A stretch of 12,061 nt of DNA from Bacillota bacterium (GCA_023388195.1 JAEWGR010000119.1:1-12061); one strand, 5' to 3'. Positions 1 to 7,668 are shown, counted from the first letter of the stretch. The notes: generated by a model not told the origin, from the sequence alone. Numbers and translations are program-made.

Positions 1-510
1 ATGCTGCACCGGACGCTGAAGCCCTATGAAAACATGGTCATGGCCGGGCTGAAGCCGTTTATGGTCCTGCTGGCGCAATCACCGCTGCAAACTGTGATTA
101 ACAGCATATTAAACCAGTTGGAGCAGAGTTTCCTGGATTTGCAGCCGCTGCTTAAAGCGGATGAGCGGCTGGCAGGGTTAATCTGGCTTTATGACCTTTG
201 GGAACAAAGGGGGCTTGTTCATTACGACGGTGCTGTCTACCGTCTGACCGTAGCCGGCCAGTTCTGGCAGATAAATATTGCTCAGACTACGGTGGAATGT
301 GTGCAGGCGCTCATAACGCAGGAGCATCGCATTGCCGTGCAGGGGATTGCGGCGCAGGACAGGCCGGCGCCGCCGCCGGGGGCTAAGATTATGCCGCCGG
401 GACATCCGGCAATCGATCTGAATTCTATATTGGGCAGACAAGAGACAGCCGCCGGTCAGGCACCGTCAGCTGCGTGCAAGGGCGTAAGGGGCCGGGCGGG
501 CAACCAATAG
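1..510 (+). CDS. 3' end of probable HemN/HutW-like radical SAM protein (partial)
   Basis: The open frame runs from the first base of the window to a TAG stop at 508-510, so the ATG at position 1 is probably internal and the gene is cut by the window edge. The visible 169 residues hold no CxxxCxxC iron-sulfur motif, which would lie upstream. Residues about 55-100 look like the C-terminal winged-helix region of HemN/HutW-type radical SAM enzymes: a helix ending WEQRGLV, a short strand, then LTVAGQFWQINIAQ. In that family such a domain follows the radical SAM barrel and is linked to porphyrin or heme chemistry. The last 60 residues are Pro/Gly/Ala/Arg-rich and look like a disordered tail. The family call is from motif resemblance only and could be wrong. 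A hairpin terminator follows directly. Confidence 0.45.
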   Translation: MLHRTLKPYENMVMAGLKPFMVLLAQSPLQTVINSILNQLEQSFLDLQPLLKADERLAGLIWLYDLWEQRGLVHYDGAVYRLTVAGQFWQINIAQTTVECVQALITQEHRIAVQGIAAQDRPAPPPGAKIMPPGHPAIDLNSILGRQETAAGQAPSAACKGVRGRAGNQ

Positions 511-515
511 GATTA

Positions 516-562
516 CAGCAAAAAACGGCGACCGGCACTGGCCGGAAGCCGTTTTTCTGCTG
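516..562. terminator. Bidirectional intrinsic terminator
   Basis: A long near-perfect inverted repeat lies between two convergent genes. The left arm CAGCAAAAAACGGC pairs with the right arm GCCGTTTTTCTGCTG, with one bulged base, and an inner CCGG/CCGG stem closes the loop. The A-run on one arm and T-run on the other give a U-tract in both directions, so it can end both the plus-strand gene before it and the minus-strand MFS gene after it. Confidence 0.8.
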
Positions 563-601
563 CCCGGGAAACGGCCGGAACAGCGCCCTTATATATCTGT
601 T

Positions 602-1810
602 TTAATACTGAGTCTGCTGTTTGGGGTGCCCAGGTTCGGCGATCCATAACCCTGTTAAAAAAACAATGGCTCCTAACAACAGCAGAATGCCTCCGGTAAC
701 AAGAAATACCGGTTTGATACCCAGCCAGGAACTGATGCCCCCGCCCAGCAGCGGCCCGATCATGCTGCCCAGCTGATTGGCTGTTGTCGTCAGGCCGAAG
801 ATACGCCCCTGCGAACCGGCATCACTGCAGGATACGGCAATCGTATTGATTGCCGGAAACACGCCAACGATGAATAACCCATAGAGAAATTGCAGACCGG
901 CAAACTGATAGATATCACCGGCAAAAAACTGGCCGAGATTAAAGATGCCGGCCCCCAAAAACGCAGCCACCAATATTCTCAGGAAACCGGCCCGCTGCCC
1001 CATCCGTCCCCACAAGGGGGCTGAGCAGGCCCCCGCCACCCCTGCCAGACTATAAACAATACCGGCGGTAAATACAACCCCGTCCGTATTTCCTTGTAAT
1101 TGTACAACATACAGGGTGATCAGGGGCTGCAGGATCATACTTACAGCCTGAACCGAAAACAGCAGCAACAGCACAGCCACCAGCTTCCGGTTGCTAAGGG
1201 CGGCTTTCAGATCGTCCCGGATGCTGCTTTCCGGCTGGGCCTGGCAATTTTTCGGTTCCGCTACCAGGGCCCCCACCATCAGCGTCCCCAAAAAAATAAT
1301 AGCGGCTGCAACCACAAAAGACAGCCGCATTCCAAACAGATGAGATAAGGTTCCGCCGATAACCGGTCCTAATATACCGCCAATCAGTAGGGTAGTCTGC
1401 ATAATCCCCAGGCTGAAACCCATTTTATCCGGTGGGGTTGATGCTGCCACAATCGCCATTGAGGCCGGCACAAAACCATTGGCTATCCCCTGCAAAATCC
1501 TGACAACAAGCAGGTCTACAGGGTTTCTGACAAAGGCCCCCAATAGATAAACAATGGCCAGACTAAACCCGGCCCGCATGATCATCCGCCGCCGGCCGCT
1601 CTTGTCGGCACAGCGCCCCCAGTAGGGAGCCATGACGGCAGCAACTAAAAACGTAACCGAAAATATAAACCCGGACCACATATTTACCCGCTCGGGACTT
1701 ACTCCGATCTCCAGAAGATAGAGGGGCAAAAAGGGAATAACCATCGTGTAGCTTGATCCTGACAGCATGACTGCAAAAGCTAATGTCCAAAGATTTCTGC
1801 GCCAATTCAA
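602..1810 (-). CDS. MFS multidrug-efflux-type transporter (DHA1-like)
   Basis: A 402-residue inner-membrane protein with about 12 hydrophobic segments, the usual size and shape of a 12-TM drug:H+ antiporter of the major facilitator superfamily. The N-terminus (NWRRNLW, then IPFLPLYL) is typical of the MdtG/TetA-like branch. The loop between TM2 and TM3 carries motif A (WGRCADKSGRRR, residues about 64-75). Motif B is seen as RILQG (about 104-108), and a motif C-like GGILGPVIGG lies in TM5 (about 144-153), which marks antiporters. I chose the TTG start at 1810 because GAGGAG sits 9 nt upstream and the protein then starts like its relatives. An in-frame ATG at 1867 has no good ribosome binding site and overlaps the -10 of the likely promoter. 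The substrate cannot be read from the sequence. The gene is monocistronic and convergent with its left neighbour. Confidence 0.88.
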   Translation of the reverse strand: MNWRRNLWTLAFAVMLSGSSYTMVIPFLPLYLLEIGVSPERVNMWSGFIFSVTFLVAAVMAPYWGRCADKSGRRRMIMRAGFSLAIVYLLGAFVRNPVDLLVVRILQGIANGFVPASMAIVAASTPPDKMGFSLGIMQTTLLIGGILGPVIGGTLSHLFGMRLSFVVAAAIIFLGTLMVGALVAEPKNCQAQPESSIRDDLKAALSNRKLVAVLLLLFSVQAVSMILQPLITLYVVQLQGNTDGVVFTAGIVYSLAGVAGACSAPLWGRMGQRAGFLRILVAAFLGAGIFNLGQFFAGDIYQFAGLQFLYGLFIVGVFPAINTIAVSCSDAGSQGRIFGLTTTANQLGSMIGPLLGGGISSWLGIKPVFLVTGGILLLLGAIVFLTGLWIAEPGHPKQQTQY

Positions 1811-1819
1811 ATAGTAAGA

Positions 1820-1825
1820 CTCCTC
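1820..1825 (-). promoter_or_regulatory. Ribosome binding site that sets the MFS gene start
   Basis: GAGGAG on the minus strand, 9 nt before the TTG at 1810-1808. No comparable site precedes the upstream in-frame ATG at 1867, so this site decides the start. Confidence 0.65.
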
Positions 1826-1865
1826 AAAATCAATTCCCTTCAAAAGCCTGCAAAGGCCTGTAACC

Positions 1866-1895
1866 ATTTTACCACATCCACCGCCGGCGGCTCAA
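1866..1895 (-). promoter_or_regulatory. Probable sigma-A promoter of the MFS gene
   Basis: On the minus strand TTGAGC (1895-1890) is followed after 18 bp by TAAAAT (1871-1866). Both match the housekeeping consensus at most positions. Transcription would begin near 1859, giving a leader of about 50 nt before the TTG start. This start point would leave the ATG at 1867 outside the message, which agrees with the shorter protein. Confidence 0.5.
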
Positions 1896-2333
1896 CCGCG
1901 CTGCCGTTACACATACCGGCCTGCCAAAACCTACCATCACCGCTATAACAGGATATCCCGCTAAGGGTAACGAATAAGGAATGTACATCTGAAATCGGCT
2001 CAAGCAAGGAGATGATGCCATGCTCCGATCCATTATAAAGGGTTTTCTTATGGCGGCAGCTTGCGGTAAACGCCTGCGTACCCCGCAAGGCAGCTTAGGC
2101 GGCGGCAATTTTGTGATCCTGCGGCCCTGGTACTGCTGCCAGTCTGCGCTCCTGCTGCTACTGACTTTACATTCGCCCTTTCACAGGCTGCTGCTTAAAG
2201 CCACTTATGCCCGTGACCGCCAAAGCCGCACTGCAGCCCGCGGCGCCATTACGAAAAGCGCCTAGCCGCTAATCACCCCGCCCTGCCTATGCCTGAAAAC
2301 AACCCGGGCAAACACAGGGCCACTAAAACTTAC
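1896..2333. other. Gap without a recognisable gene
   Basis: About 440 bp between the MFS promoter and the accC terminator. Open frames exist on both strands, but none resembles a family I know. The only one with a good ribosome binding site is the plus-strand frame at 2020-2265, listed separately. An imperfect GC-rich inverted repeat around 2055-2095 (TTGCGG ... CCGCAA as its core) could fold, but has no U-tract. I see no tRNA, CRISPR array or insertion-sequence ends. Confidence 0.5.
2020..2265 (+). CDS. Doubtful small hypothetical ORF (81 aa)
   Basis: I do not recognise this protein. It is listed because an AAGGAG lies 8 nt before its ATG, a better signal than any other frame in this gap has. 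The product would be basic, with a short Leu-rich hydrophobic stretch (about residues 44-50) and several Arg/Lys residues toward the end. It is the only plus-strand candidate in a region otherwise read from the minus strand. No terminator or promoter clearly belongs to it, and a hairpin-prone sequence runs through its first third. It may be chance or the remnant of a lost gene. Confidence 0.2.
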   Translation: MLRSIIKGFLMAAACGKRLRTPQGSLGGGNFVILRPWYCCQSALLLLLTLHSPFHRLLLKATYARDRQSRTAARGAITKSA

Positions 2334-2380
2334 AAAAAGACGACCCTCGTTACCAACTACGGAAACGGGGTCGCTTTTTT
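2334..2380 (-). terminator. Intrinsic terminator of the pxp-acc operon
   Basis: An inverted repeat just after the accC stop codon. GCGACCCCGTTTCC on the minus strand pairs with most of GGTAACGAGGGTCGT across a short loop, followed by a U-tract (CTTTTTG). The opposite strand has GGGGTCGC followed by six T, so it could also stop plus-strand transcription entering from the gap. Confidence 0.75.
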
Positions 2381-2384
2381 ATAT

Positions 2385-3749
2385 TCAGAATTGCTGGCCC
2401 GCATCACCGGCATGCTGACGACTGTCCAAAAAACCGGTATTAAAAATCCCGCTTATAAACACTTCATCGGCCAGCAGCTTTTGGTGAAACGGGATGGTTG
2501 TATGGATTCCTTCAATGACAAACTCAGCTAAGGCCCGCTGCATACGCATAATGGCCTCCTGCCGGGTCCGGCCCCAGACAATAACCTTAGCCACCATCGA
2601 ATCATAAAACGGCGTAATTTCACAGCCCGGATAGGCTGCACTGTCAATCCGTACACCAAACCCTCCTGGCGGCAGATACTTATTTATCACACCGGGCGAC
2701 GGCAGGAAATTATTATAGGGGTTCTCCGCATTAATCCGGCATTCAAGAGCCCAGCCCCGGCTTTGTATTTCAGCCTGCGCCACGGAGAGGGGGCAGCCGG
2801 CGGCGACGGCAATTTGCTCTTTGATTAAATCCAGCCCTGTTACCAGCTCCGTCACCGGATGTTCAACCTGTATGCGGGTATTCATCTCCATAAAATAAAA
2901 TTGGCCATACTTATCAAGCAGAAACTCCACCGTCCCGGCCCCCTGATAATTAACAGCCCGGGCGGCTGCTATCGCCGCCTGTCCCATTTGCTGCCTGAGT
3001 GCCGGACTAAGGGCCGGCGAAGGGGTTTCCTCAACCAGCTTTTGATGGCGTCGCTGGATAGAGCAGTCCCGTTCACCCAGCTGGATTATCCCGCCATATT
3101 GGTCAGCCATAATCTGAAATTCGATGTGACGGGGTTCTTCCAAAAACTTTTCCAGATAAACACCGGCGTTGCCAAATGCCAGTTCCGCTTCCTTCTGCGC
3201 CTGCCGGACAGCTTTTCTTAAGGATGGTTCATCAGCAGCTACCCGCATGCCTTTACCGCCACCGCCGGCTGTTGCTTTGACAATAACAGGGTAGCCAATG
3301 GCGGCGGCTACGGCAATAGCTGTCTCAACCTCTTCGATAACGCCTTCTGTGCCGGGGACAACCGGCACCCCCGCCTGTTGCATTGTCTGCCTGGCCACCG
3401 CCTTATCCCCCATAGACCGGATAGCGGCAGCGGCCGGGCCGATAAACACAAGGCCGCTGGTGGCGCAGATGTCGGCAAAACCGGCGTTCTCGGCCAAAAA
3501 ACCATAGCCGGGATGAATGGCATCAGCCTGGGTTGCCACTGCGACACTGATCAGGGCGGCCATATTAAGGTAACTGTTTTTAGCCTCGGCCGGACCAATG
3601 CAATAGGCTTCATCAGCTTGTTTGACATGCAGGGCCTGGCGGTCAGCGGCAGAATACACAGCAACTGTGGCAATTCCCATTTCCCGGCAAGCCCTGATAA
3701 TTCTTACGGCAATCTCACCCCGGTTAGCTACCAGTACTTTTCTAAACAT
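2385..3749 (-). CDS. accC: Biotin carboxylase (AccC-type)
   Basis: Uses ATP and bicarbonate to carboxylate the biotin on a carrier protein. The 454 residues compare with 449 in E. coli AccC. The N-terminal domain opens with KVLVANRGEIAVRI. The ATP-grasp glycine loop is AGGGGKGM (161-168), and the C-terminal biotin carboxylase domain follows. Residues matching the E. coli active site are present: K116, K158, H208, E275, E288, R292, Q294, V295, E296 (in MEMNTRIQVEH) and R338, so the enzyme should be active. It is the last gene of the operon, 12 nt after DUF979, with a GGGG ribosome site before its ATG. No carboxyltransferase gene (accA, accD or a pccB/pycB type) is in the window. The operon instead pairs it with accB, pxpB and pxpC. 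It may also serve acetyl-CoA carboxylase elsewhere, but its position argues for a dedicated role. Confidence 0.95.
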   Translation of the reverse strand: MFRKVLVANRGEIAVRIIRACREMGIATVAVYSAADRQALHVKQADEAYCIGPAEAKNSYLNMAALISVAVATQADAIHPGYGFLAENAGFADICATSGLVFIGPAAAAIRSMGDKAVARQTMQQAGVPVVPGTEGVIEEVETAIAVAAAIGYPVIVKATAGGGGKGMRVAADEPSLRKAVRQAQKEAELAFGNAGVYLEKFLEEPRHIEFQIMADQYGGIIQLGERDCSIQRRHQKLVEETPSPALSPALRQQMGQAAIAAARAVNYQGAGTVEFLLDKYGQFYFMEMNTRIQVEHPVTELVTGLDLIKEQIAVAAGCPLSVAQAEIQSRGWALECRINAENPYNNFLPSPGVINKYLPPGGFGVRIDSAAYPGCEITPFYDSMVAKVIVWGRTRQEAIMRMQRALAEFVIEGIHTTIPFHQKLLADEVFISGIFNTGFLDSRQHAGDAGQQF

Positions 3750-3761
3750 AATAATACCCCA

Positions 3762-4715
3762 TCAAAATACTAAGAAGTACATCAGAAATATATTGACTGT
3801 CAGCAGGATCAAGGCTGTAGGCACCTGCGCCTTAATAACACCGTTCTTGTCAGGCAGATCCAGCAGGGCGGCAGGCACAATGTTGAAATTGGCCGCCATC
3901 GGGGTCATTAACGTACCGCAATAACCGGAAAGCATACCAATGGAGGCTACAATCGCCGCGTCACCGCCATGCATCTTAACAATCAGCGGCAGGCCAATGC
4001 CGGCAGCCATCACCGGAAAGGCCGCAAAAGCATTGCCCATAATCATAGTAAACAGGGCCATACCCACACCATACGCCAGGACAACCATAAACTTATTATC
4101 AACAGGAATGGCCGAACTGACCAGGCCGGAAACAACCTGCCCGACACCGGCAGCAGCAAACAGGGCCCCCAGGGTAGCCAGCATCTGCGGCAATACGGCC
4201 GCCCAGCCGATAGCGTCAAACAAACGGCGTGATTCTTTCACAGGCTGCAGGCCCTTATCCTTGGTCAGGACCATCGCGGCCACCAGCGCCAGCACGCAGG
4301 CCAGGCCTAAGCTGACCAGGGTAAGATTCGCTTTGTCCAGCAGTTGCAGGCCGCCCAGCTTGAACTCTTTCAGCCCTAGGGTGCCAAACATAGTAATTGC
4401 CGGAATTAACAGCGCCGGCAGGAGCAGCCAATTGCCCAGCCTGCGGGCTTGAGCTGTACGCTGCTCAAGGGTCGCTTCCTCATGCCGGCCTGTGCCGACA
4501 CCGCCGAAACCGGCAATCACTGCCATAGCAATGACCAGAATCCCCATATACACAGGACTGATCATATTGCCAAACAGAAATACGATCGAATACAAGCCCC
4601 AAAAGGTTCCTGTCAGCAAACGCTTAGGATTGTTCTTATCCAAAAAGGAAAGCAGGGCGACAACCGCAATCAGCCCACCGAGTACATAATAGACATGATC
4701 AAGACTAATTAACAT
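3762..4715 (-). CDS. DUF979 family membrane protein, probable permease subunit
   Basis: A 317-residue, strongly hydrophobic protein with about eight or nine predicted membrane segments. A short charged cytoplasmic loop near residues 80-95 (RHEEATLEQR) separates the first three segments from the rest. The C-terminal half carries small-residue-rich segments around GNAFAAFPVMAAGIGLP and GYCGTLMTPMAANFN, typical of this family. DUF979 proteins are commonly encoded beside DUF969 proteins and pxpABC, so a joint role as an importer of 5-oxoproline or a related compound is the natural inference, though the sequence does not prove it. Its ATG lies inside the end of the DUF969 gene (11-nt overlap) with AAGGAG 10 nt upstream, which implies translational coupling and a fixed ratio of the two proteins. 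Confidence 0.85.
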   Translation of the reverse strand: MLISLDHVYYVLGGLIAVVALLSFLDKNNPKRLLTGTFWGLYSIVFLFGNMISPVYMGILVIAMAVIAGFGGVGTGRHEEATLEQRTAQARRLGNWLLLPALLIPAITMFGTLGLKEFKLGGLQLLDKANLTLVSLGLACVLALVAAMVLTKDKGLQPVKESRRLFDAIGWAAVLPQMLATLGALFAAAGVGQVVSGLVSSAIPVDNKFMVVLAYGVGMALFTMIMGNAFAAFPVMAAGIGLPLIVKMHGGDAAIVASIGMLSGYCGTLMTPMAANFNIVPAALLDLPDKNGVIKAQVPTALILLTVNIFLMYFLVF

Positions 4716-5418
4716 GATTGTTCAACTCCTTTTCATACGGACTGCCGGTAAGCTCCTGCCGTACTTCCCGCTGTATGGCGCGATCCAGCAGAAACAGCCG
4801 GGTGCCATGAATAATAAAAGCGGCAATAGCGGTAGGTATTCCCCACAGGGCTATTTCTAGCGGCTCCAGGAAAATACCGTTTTGCTCATAAAACCCTTTC
4901 ATCAACAAAACCGCACCAAAAGCGATAAAAATATCTTCACCGAAAAAGAGGCCCACATTGTCAGCCGAGGCCGAAAACGCTTTAATTTTATTCCGCGTAC
5001 TTTCCGGCAGTGGGCCGAATCTATTTTCAGCCGCCGCCTCGGCCATGGGGGCGATGAGCGGCCGCACCAGCTGGGCATGGCCGCCTAACGCCGTAAGGCC
5101 GACAGCGGCGGCCACCTCCCGGATAAACAGATACAGAATCAACAGGCGGCCGGTAGTTGCCGCCTTAATCTTACCGATCAAAGACAAGGCCTGTTCCTTT
5201 AACCCATTCCGCTCCAACAGGCCTATAACCGGCAATGTAAGTAAGAATAAAGGCAGATAGCGGTTTTTTACAAATGCCTCGCCAAAGATAGTGAGAATCT
5301 TTTCGATCGATAACCCCCCGGCCAGACCTGTGACAATACCGGCAACAACAACAACCAGCAACGGGTTAAACCGCAGGGCAAACCCAATAATAACGACAAC
5401 AATCCCCAGAAGAGTCAT
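4705..5418 (-). CDS. DUF969 family membrane protein, probable permease subunit
   Basis: A 237-residue membrane protein with about six hydrophobic segments, starting at once with a Val/Ile-rich one and having no separate signal peptide. Family-like conserved stretches are GLTALGGHAQLVRPLI (about residues 107-122) and SADNVGLFFGEDIF (about 151-164), the latter with acidic and Asn residues that could line a substrate path. The tail is charged and cytoplasmic. It overlaps the start of the DUF979 gene by 11 nt and follows accB after 43 nt, with AAGGAG 8 nt before its ATG. From the operon context I infer that the two proteins form a transporter for the substrate of the Pxp enzymes. Direct evidence for the substrate is not visible here. 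Confidence 0.85.
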   Translation of the reverse strand: MTLLGIVVVIIGFALRFNPLLVVVVAGIVTGLAGGLSIEKILTIFGEAFVKNRYLPLFLLTLPVIGLLERNGLKEQALSLIGKIKAATTGRLLILYLFIREVAAAVGLTALGGHAQLVRPLIAPMAEAAAENRFGPLPESTRNKIKAFSASADNVGLFFGEDIFIAFGAVLLMKGFYEQNGIFLEPLEIALWGIPTAIAAFIIHGTRLFLLDRAIQREVRQELTGSPYEKELNNHVN

Positions 5419-5461
5419 ATATCTCGCTCCTTCTTTTTTTCTTTATGGCTAAAACCGGTGG

Positions 5462-5905
5462 TCAGCCATTCTTTTCTTCCCTGACTACAAATAGTGGCTG
5501 CCCATATTCCACAAGCTCGCCGTCCTTGACCAGCACCTCCATGATTTCCCCGTTAATACCGGCCTCAACCTCATTAAACAGCTTCATGGCCTCAAGCACA
5601 CAGACAATCTTATCGGCACTGACTGTTTGCCCCGCTTTGACAAACGGCTGGGCACCCGGTTCCGGTGCTGCATAAAAAGTCCCGATCATCGGCGCCGTAA
5701 TCTGGTGGTAACCGGCCTTACCGGCAGGGTCAGGCCGCTCATCCCGCCGGGCGGCCGGCCCGACAGCAACAGCTGTGGTTACAGGGGTAACCACGCCATC
5801 TTTTGCAATCGCTATTCGGGTTCCCGCCTGCTCCAGCTCAAATCTGGTAATGGCCGACTGGTCTATGGCTTTAATAATCTCCATAATTTCATCAACTGTA
5901 AGCAT
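5462..5905 (-). CDS. accB: Biotin carboxyl carrier protein (AccB-type)
   Basis: Carries biotin between a biotin carboxylase and a carboxyltransferase. With the ATG at 5905 it has 147 residues. A short helical N-terminus (TVDEIMEIIKAID) is followed by an Ala/Pro-rich linker (about 40-65). The lipoyl-type biotinyl domain then carries the thumb segment APMIGTFYAAPEPGAQPF and the biotin site EAMKLFNE, with the modified lysine at about 108. An alternative GTG at 5914 lies within the strong GAGGTG ribosome site, so the ATG is preferred. It lies 11 nt after pxpC and well away from accC, which is at the operon's other end. This is unlike the usual accB-accC pair and suggests that its partner is the Pxp machinery. 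Confidence 0.94.
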   Translation of the reverse strand: MLTVDEIMEIIKAIDQSAITRFELEQAGTRIAIAKDGVVTPVTTAVAVGPAARRDERPDPAGKAGYHQITAPMIGTFYAAPEPGAQPFVKAGQTVSADKIVCVLEAMKLFNEVEAGINGEIMEVLVKDGELVEYGQPLFVVREEKNG

Positions 5906-5911
5906 TTCCTT

Positions 5912-5917
5912 CACCTC
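5912..5917 (-). promoter_or_regulatory. Ribosome binding site that sets the accB start
   Basis: GAGGTG within AGAGGTGA, a full complement to the 16S rRNA tail, 6 nt before the ATG at 5905-5903. It overlaps the pxpC stop codon by one base and contains the competing GTG codon, which is therefore unlikely to be the start. Confidence 0.65.
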
Positions 5918-6930
5918 TAATTCCCCTTTATTTTCAGGCCAATCGCCATTCGCAGACTGGCGATGGCTTGCTCTTGTTCCCGGTACAGACGGGCAGCTTC
6001 GTTCACAGTAATCTCTGTAAATCTTATCCGCCCTCCCGGTTTTAGCTGGGCGACCCGGGCAATATCAACCTGGGCAACCTGGCCGATTTTAGGATAGCCG
6101 CCGGTTGTTTGCCGGTCAGCCAGTAATATAATCGGCTTGCCATCCGGAGGCACCTGGATAGTTCCCAGGGCTACCGCTTCCGATACCATCTCCACCGGCT
6201 CTCTGAGCACCAGTGCCGGACCGGCCAACCGGTATCCCATGCGGTCTGACTGAGTGGTAATCTGGAATACGCTGTCCCAAAATTCGGCTTTACTCTGATC
6301 GGCAAACTCCTTAAACTGACTGCCGCCCATGACCCGCACCGTTACCGGCTCAGAATCAGGGCTCCGGTACACCATCTTGCCGGCATACCAGGCAGGGTAG
6401 GCCACCGGGCCGGCCACTGGCTGGCAGGACAACCGCCGGCTGAGCTGGAGTGCAACCGGCGGTGGCGGATTAATCGCCAACACATCCCCGGTTTGCAGCG
6501 CCCGTCCCTGATAACCGCCAATACCGGCCCGCAGGTAGGTACTCTTGCTCCCCATTACGCCGGCAACCTGATAACCGCCGGCAACGGCCAGATAAGCCCG
6601 GCAGCCTGACTGGCAGTGCCCAAATCGTAAAATACTGCCTTTTTGGATAGTTACCGGCCGCCACAAAGGTACGGGTTTGTCATCGACAGTAGGCGACAAG
6701 TCCCCGCCGGTAATGGCCACCAGCACATCGCTCTCAAACCGGAGTACAGGCCCCAGCAGGGTTATTTCCAACCCGGCTTCTGCCTCGTCATTGCCGATTA
6801 ACAGATTAGCCACCCGCAGCGAATAGGTATCCATGGCACCACTGACAATAACCCCATACCGTTGATAGCCGTATCTCCCCAGATCCTGAACCGTCGTAAG
6901 CAGCCCGGGGCGCAGAACGGTAATGCTCAT
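5917..6930 (-). CDS. pxpC: 5-oxoprolinase subunit PxpC, copy 1 (AHS2/KipA-like)
   Basis: Subunit C of the ATP-dependent 5-oxoprolinase, which with PxpB and PxpA opens 5-oxoproline to glutamate in the cytoplasm. The family (KipA, allophanate hydrolase subunit 2 domain) also forms half of the carboxyltransferase domain of urea carboxylase. From the ATG at 6930 it has 337 residues, near the usual length. Conserved stretches are GLLTTVQDLGRYGYQRYG (9-26), SGAMD (30-34), YLAVAGGY (113-120), STYLRAGIGGYQGR (130-143), QSDRMGYRLAGP (227-238) and ADRQTTGGYPKIGQV (271-285). The ATG overlaps the pxpB stop as ATGA with AAAGGGGG upstream, so the two are translationally coupled. A longer frame from 6969 is open but would overlap pxpB by 43 nt without a better ribosome site. 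The old name KipA (antagonist of a kinase inhibitor) is not supported by this context. Confidence 0.9.
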   Translation of the reverse strand: MSITVLRPGLLTTVQDLGRYGYQRYGVIVSGAMDTYSLRVANLLIGNDEAEAGLEITLLGPVLRFESDVLVAITGGDLSPTVDDKPVPLWRPVTIQKGSILRFGHCQSGCRAYLAVAGGYQVAGVMGSKSTYLRAGIGGYQGRALQTGDVLAINPPPPVALQLSRRLSCQPVAGPVAYPAWYAGKMVYRSPDSEPVTVRVMGGSQFKEFADQSKAEFWDSVFQITTQSDRMGYRLAGPALVLREPVEMVSEAVALGTIQVPPDGKPIILLADRQTTGGYPKIGQVAQVDIARVAQLKPGGRIRFTEITVNEAARLYREQEQAIASLRMAIGLKIKGN

Positions 6931-7640
6931 TGACCTGCCCCCTTTAATTCCCGGTATTCCTGCGGACAAATTGGCCGGAACCGGATTACATCACCGGCGC
7001 AGAGCAGGGTGGGCGGATCGGCGGCCGGACAAAAGAGTTCTAACGGTGTGCAGCCAATCAATTGCCAGCCGCCTGGGGTTGTGATCGGATACACACCGGT
7101 TTGCAGCCCGGCTATACCGACAGATCCGGCCGGGATAGCCGGACGGGGCGATTCGCGGCGCGGGGCGGCAATCTGTTCCGGCATGCCGCCCAGATAGGGA
7201 AATCCTGGCGCAAACCCCAGCATATACACAAGATACCGGCCGCCGCTATGCAGCTCAATAACCTCGTCAACTGTGAGCTTGTTATGTTGGGCCACAAATG
7301 CCAGATCAGGACCGAAATCCCCGCCATAGCACACAGGGATCTCAACAACCCGGGGTATACCCGGCGGCTCTTTTTCCAGCTTACTCACAATATCCTGCAG
7401 GCAGGCAGCAACCGTGTCACCATCCAGCCGCACCGGATCATAAAAGACAGTAACACTGGCGAAGGCTGCTACATATTCCACCAGCCCCGGAAAAGGAAAC
7501 TGATCAAGATAATGACTTACCGCCTTTACCTGCCGGTGCAGTTCGGGATGAATCCCCTGCCCGAATTCCAGTGTAACGGCTGTTTCGCCAAACGGCCTTA
7601 TGTGGACAGACCGCTGACAGGCAGTTATAGATTGTTGCAA
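6927..7640 (-). CDS. pxpB: 5-oxoprolinase subunit PxpB, copy 1 (AHS1/KipI-like)
   Basis: Partner of PxpC in 5-oxoprolinase. The fold is the KipI/allophanate hydrolase subunit 1 domain, a cyclophilin-like barrel after an N-terminal alpha/beta domain. The 237 residues show FGETAVTLEFG (17-27), a segment SVTVFYDP (62-69), PVCYGGDFGPDL (102-113), YMLGFAPGFPYLGG (139-152), RRESPRPAIPAGSVGIAG (161-178) and TPGGWQLIGCTPLELF (188-203). These match the family closely. The start is TTG at 7640, preceded by GGGGGGA; there is no suitable ATG before the conserved core. It lies 28 nt after pxpA and is ATGA-coupled to pxpC. Subunits B and C form the complex that uses ATP on the substrate; here a biotin carboxylase and carrier in the same operon raise the possibility of a carboxylation step instead. 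Confidence 0.9.
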   Translation of the reverse strand: MQQSITACQRSVHIRPFGETAVTLEFGQGIHPELHRQVKAVSHYLDQFPFPGLVEYVAAFASVTVFYDPVRLDGDTVAACLQDIVSKLEKEPPGIPRVVEIPVCYGGDFGPDLAFVAQHNKLTVDEVIELHSGGRYLVYMLGFAPGFPYLGGMPEQIAAPRRESPRPAIPAGSVGIAGLQTGVYPITTPGGWQLIGCTPLELFCPAADPPTLLCAGDVIRFRPICPQEYRELKGAGQ

Positions 7641-7668
7641 AACGTATCCCCCCGCTATTAAAACTGTT

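Noticed and set aside
2051..2100. GC-rich inverted repeat as a terminator
   Set aside because: The stem has a mismatch and a bulge, and no U-tract follows on either strand.
1840..2108. Two overlapping minus-strand frames upstream of the MFS gene
   Set aside because: They run across the predicted MFS promoter, resemble no family I know and lack good ribosome sites.
3378..4712. Several long open frames antisense to accC and the DUF979 gene
   Set aside because: They are mirror frames of well-supported genes, with low-complexity or family-less products and no own ribosome sites or promoters.
2385..5905. accB and accC as an ordinary acetyl-CoA carboxylase operon
   Set aside because: They are separated by two membrane-protein genes, embedded with pxpABC, and accompanied by neither accA nor accD. 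A housekeeping role cannot be excluded without the rest of the genome.
6931..6969. Longer pxpC1 reading frame starting at 6969
   Set aside because: It would overlap pxpB by 43 nt and add residues not typical of the family. The ATG at 6930 has AAAGGGGG upstream and an ATGA junction.
5917..7640. KipI/KipA regulators of sporulation kinase KinA
   Set aside because: The names come from Bacillus work on homologues. Here the genes are in an operon with pxpA, a likely permease and biotin enzymes, which fits the metabolic 5-oxoprolinase role.
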